NCBI RefSeq assembly: GCF_963924675.1
Contig: NC_089220.1
Location: 55,996,639 to 56,060,638 of the forward strand
Length of the DNA: 64,000 nucleotides
Reading direction: 5' to 3'
Source: Phocoena phocoena
Lineage: Eukaryota; Chordata; Mammalia; Artiodactyla; Phocoenidae
The notes below the pieces were generated by a model, which worked only from the letters and a program-made list of their open reading frames with translations, had not been told where the DNA came from and did not search any database. Position numbers and translations under genes: made by a program. This document shows positions 59,847 to 64,000 of this stretch, piece after piece; the first letter of the stretch is position 1; each line of letters opens with the position of its first letter.

Positions 59847-62800
59847 CATTCCTCATGTTTACTTGCATTTAGGATTCTTGTGATCAAATTTTCATGAAGC
59901 AGATGTACTTGTGAGAAACTTGAATGGATGGTAGAATAATAATTTTGTTTTCAGCATTGTATGATTCCACAGAATATGACTCTGGGTGGGGGGGTGTTAG
60001 CTATAATCGGACTCCTTGCAGTGCAGTAAGGCAGCTTTGTGAGGAGTAGAAGCAATATGTCAGTATACTCAGTTTGCTAAATTCTCAGTAGTATTGTCAC
60101 ATTGATTCTTTGGCAACAATAAGTCAGTGTTTTTTTGCACAGATATATCTTAGGATCAGCAAACAACTGTGGATCTTAGGTTCATTAGTATGTTAGGTTT
60201 GATGGTATCCCCTTACTAGGAGCCCATCTACATTTTATTCTGTTAATTTAACCCAGTAACTGATTACTATGCCTCATGTGGACTAATGTCTATCCAAATT
60301 TAGTACATTGATTTGGAAATTCACACACTGATTTAGAGAAAATTGTTGTTTGAAATGCATTACTGACTTCTCCTAGATGTGTCTCAGTCTTCTGATATCA
60401 TTAGTCCATTAATTCTTCTTCTTGGTCTTTGTTGTTTAATAGGTTCCTCAACATGAAAATCAAAGCTCTACTCTTAGATATTGGAAGCATGCAATTAAAT
60501 GTGCATAGATAACAATACTGAGGACTCCACAAAGCACCATTACAACCTTTTTGAATAATCTAATGTTTACTTAAGTATTTATAATTTATACATTATATTT
60601 TAGTACTTTATATTATTCCTTTTTGACAACATATTATCTTTTAAGCACATACATGTGTTTCAGTGTTATAAATAGATATTACAGAAGCATTATCAATATA
60701 TACAATTTTATCCTTTTTCGAGTTTCTACACTTAAAATGTAACTGTCAGGGCCATATTTTACCTACGTTCTCATCATGATCACATTCACTAACTGAAGTC
60801 ACTGAGCTCATAAAAGCATCTAAAAATATGGAAATAATTATAAGGAAAAAAATATACATATATACACATGTATGTAAACACACATACATCACCTTGAACA
60901 TAGTAAGAACTCAACACACATTTGTTGGTGGATAAAGTGAAGTTGTGAAGTAATAAATTGTTAATTAGTGCCTGCAGAAAAATAATGATAGACTCCAGAG
61001 CATATATATATATTTTTTCAAAATATTGATGGTACATACATTTTTAAGTCTAGCTTTATTTTACCTCAGTATTTTAATATTTCTTTGCATATAGTTTAAA
61101 TAAAGTTATGTAATTAATAAATTACTAAAAAATGCAAAATATGTAAAATACATATGTAAGAAAAATTCCAAAATATTAGAATGCATAATAACTAATATAT
61201 TTAGTTTTATATTCAATTATATTCCTTTTAAAATATAATCACTTGTAGAGATATAAATGGATTGTGTTTTAGAAAGAAATGTTTCTATAGAAAATAAATT
61301 AATAAGCCTTTGGAAATGTTGCCAAGTCAAAATGTTTAAACTTTTTGTTGACTCTAGCAAAGTTTTAATCAGGCTTTCTGGAGTTATTGAAAATGCCTGA
61401 ATTGAAACACTTAATGCTTTTTATAATCAGAGGGCAAACAATGGGATGAAAAAGGCAAAATAAAAATCATGAGGTTTTGTCCTATTTTGTTATTTTTTTC
61501 CATTATATAAAATTCATTAGCAAAGTTTTTCAAACAAATTCCACAATATATGCTATATATACAAATAAGATTAAATTTGATTATATATACCTCATAAATT
61601 TCAGTGTGTTTATTTTCATGACGGGTACTTTGCAACAAAAATATTAAAAGTAAATTACTATTAATTTGTATTTCATACAATAAGAAAATGTATTATGCAG
61701 CTTATCTGAGCAGATAACAAAGGCTACAGTTTATAACTATGAAAAAAGCATCACATGAACCATAATTTTAGTAATACTATGTGGCAGAGACCACTTTGGG
61801 GACTTCAAATATGTTTTAAAAGACCTTGTCATTTATACCCAGTATGGTTCTACAAGAGGTTTTTTTGATTTATTATTTGTTTGTTTCATTTAATCAGATT
61901 CTCAGATACTGGCGGGTATATGATTAAGAATGTTAAAACTGCTTAAAATAGGAATTGCTGATGTTTAAAAAAAAAACAAACCTGGAGGAAAATGTGAAGT
62001 GGGACAAGCTCTTTCAGTACCCTTGTATCTCCTTTAGTTTTTCTGTCTCAGACATCAGTGCCCTTGGGCTGCTGCCCAGCTCTCCAGGATACTCAACTTC
62101 AGACGTACTAAAACTTTCCATCACAATAATTCTTTTTTCTCTAGCTTAGTTTATACAAACTATGTTTGTCACATACCCTATTAACTTTGGGTTTCTGTTT
62201 CCTAATAGTGAACTGAGATACATTCTTTAAGCCAGAAATATTTCTTAATTCTCTACTAACTGATAGACTGATAGCTCCTACATATGGCCATAATAAATAT
62301 AAATAGACCTCAAATAAATGGATAAAACTAATATTAATTGGCATCATGTTAAGAATTGAACAACACCAGTAAAGCACAAAATGCACACACATATTATTCT
62401 AATTATTTTTAAAATTAGTTTTTCCACACTTTTCATATGTATGAAATTATTACTTTCATTTAGAAAAAATGCTTAGTGTTTTATAACAATTGGAATTTCC
62501 TATGGCATAGATTAAATAATAAACATTATGAAGGAAAGTACTTTCAATACAAAATAAAACTGAACTTTTAGAATTTAATCCTTTTATGGGTGTTTTGTTG
62601 TTTTGTTTTTTGTTCTCTTTTCATAGCTTATTTCTTATTTGAGAAACAGGAATATTTTGTATTTGAACATTTTCCTTTTTGTGTGTGTTCTAACAGTCTC
62701 AACTTTTTAAATGTTTGAGGTAACATAGAATGAAATAGTCAAATATATTCTTACAGATGAGATATTATTTTGTCAGATCAGATTTTCCTTTCCTCTGCTT

Positions 62801-64000
62801 TTTATTTTTATAAAAATTCCTTAGATGGAGGGCATATTCAAATTAAAAAGTCATATATTAAAAAATCTTTAGATGATTGGAGTATTAATGTGAATAACAG
62901 TTCTTTTAATCATGTAGTGATCACCCAGGGATGAAATCTTACTTTTATCATGAGTCCCAAGGAAACATGCTACAAGTAAATACTCCTATCTGAATAGCAA
63001 GTTCACACCAGTCAGAATCCCAATGGCTTTTCACCTGAAAAATGTGGCTCCCAAGGGGGAAAAAAGTTAATGACAATGTAATTTATTTTTCTAAATACTT
63101 CCTTACATTTTTAAATATGTGAGTGTAATTTGGGTACATTTTTTTCTTCCTTAGATAATTTTTATTTTTGACTTATGTTTATTCAAAAATTTAAAGGTAA
63201 GGAAAATACCTGTTTTTGTTCCCTGAGATTTTCACAATAAATTTCTGTTCTCACTCAGTGTAATATGGCTTGGCAAAACTGAATACAGTGCTATACACAA
63301 AATATATAAATTAAGCAGTAGTTGGCTGTGAAATGTAGCTATTATTCAAGATCAAGGGCACTGGGAAAAATAGTCTGTGTTTTCCTTCATTGGTTGTAAA
63401 AGATCATTTTTCATTTCATATTACATTGAAGAGACTGACTTAAAAAATAATGTTTATTGTTTTTTCTCACAAAAGAAAGATAAAATGTCATATAGCTCAT
63501 TTCTAGGACGTTATCTAGTTTCTTATAAAGATCTTGCTGTAAGTTTCTAGGTAAGAATAATCTCATATACCTATCTCAAAACATTTCAATCACAACCTTT
63601 TTTTGTGGTCAAATGCTCGCACATGGTAAAATTAAAAGAATAATTGGAAACTTTTATTAAGTAACAATTTATAATTTTTTTTTGGAATTGAGTCAGGAAC
63701 CATCAAAAGGAGTTGCTATGAGGGAAGTGTTAAGGGAAAGAAACTGTTGCCAGAGATCAGCAAGACCTTTAGTCAGGGCAGAGGGACTACCTGATATCAG
63801 CTATGACCTTCATTTGAAAAATGCTGACAGTGGCCAATAATGCTAGTCAAAGAAGCATAAAGACAAACAGATAATACTTTGACTTCATTTTCTCGTCTGG
63901 TCATCTGACCTAATGAAAATGGACATGGAGGTCAGGCTGATTTACTGCATGAAGGGCAAGATCCAAAACCCAATTACCGCAAAAATGTGACAAATGGATC
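59847..64000. other. AT-rich single-copy DNA
   Basis: No transposable element or exon was recognised in the last 4.1 kb. Small (AT)n/(AC)n runs lie at about 60,850-60,890 and 61,001-61,014. Open frames here (for example 61,411-61,680 minus) have AT-driven composition and no domain. Confidence 0.5.

Overview
This is a window of mammalian, almost certainly cetacean, nuclear DNA. The main evidence is six copies of a tRNA-derived SINE of the CHR type (Cetacea/hippopotamus/Ruminant), whose head reads ggcttccctggtggcgcag, together with L1 3' ends of the cetartiodactyl type. I saw no ruminant BovB or Bov-tA sequence, which argues for a whale or dolphin rather than a ruminant. The DNA is AT-rich. I found no convincing protein-coding exon of a host gene, no rRNA or functional tRNA gene, no CRISPR array and no operon-like structure. 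The longer open frames all lie in, or are shadows of, transposable elements. The window reads as a gene desert or the inside of a very long intron.

Layout, 0-22 kb: fragments of ancient antisense L1 (about 0.3-2.1, 6.8-7.3, 10.1, 14.6-15.05 and 21.8-22.2 kb). There is a class I ERV solo LTR with a 4-bp target duplication (4,910-5,395) and two MaLR/MLT1-type LTRs (7,700-8,446 and 10,258-10,787). The first MLT1 LTR is split by a later L1 tail that duplicated CCTTGAT. Also present are an L2 (8.77-9.26 kb), a MIR (19.77-20.03 kb) and long single-copy AT-rich stretches.

22-44 kb: five of the CHR SINEs with target-site duplications in most cases, a patchwork of old L1 fragments on both strands at 25.9-28.7 kb, MaLR-like LTR pieces (33.1-33.8 kb), several L2 and MIR relics, and a 75-bp retroposed fragment with an oligo-A tail and a 15-bp target duplication (42,951-43,065).

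44-52.6 kb: a relatively young, near full-length but inactivated L1 (about 7.2 kb, minus strand, with ORF1, ORF2 and a GC-rich 5' UTR) sits inside an older L1 of the same orientation.

52.6-64 kb: probable L2 sequence, a 228-bp hAT non-autonomous element with a perfect 8-bp target duplication (55,855-56,082), an old sense L1 5' region, a MIR nested in an L2, a structurally complete 1,275-bp mariner (58,570-59,844) whose transposase has lost its first catalytic Asp, and then 4 kb of single-copy AT-rich DNA.

No undescribed gene system was found. The most informative content is the layered record of mobile-element insertions, with target duplications that can be read directly. Repeat family names are assigned from memory of consensus sequences; the target duplications, tails, motifs and stop codons are seen in the sequence.
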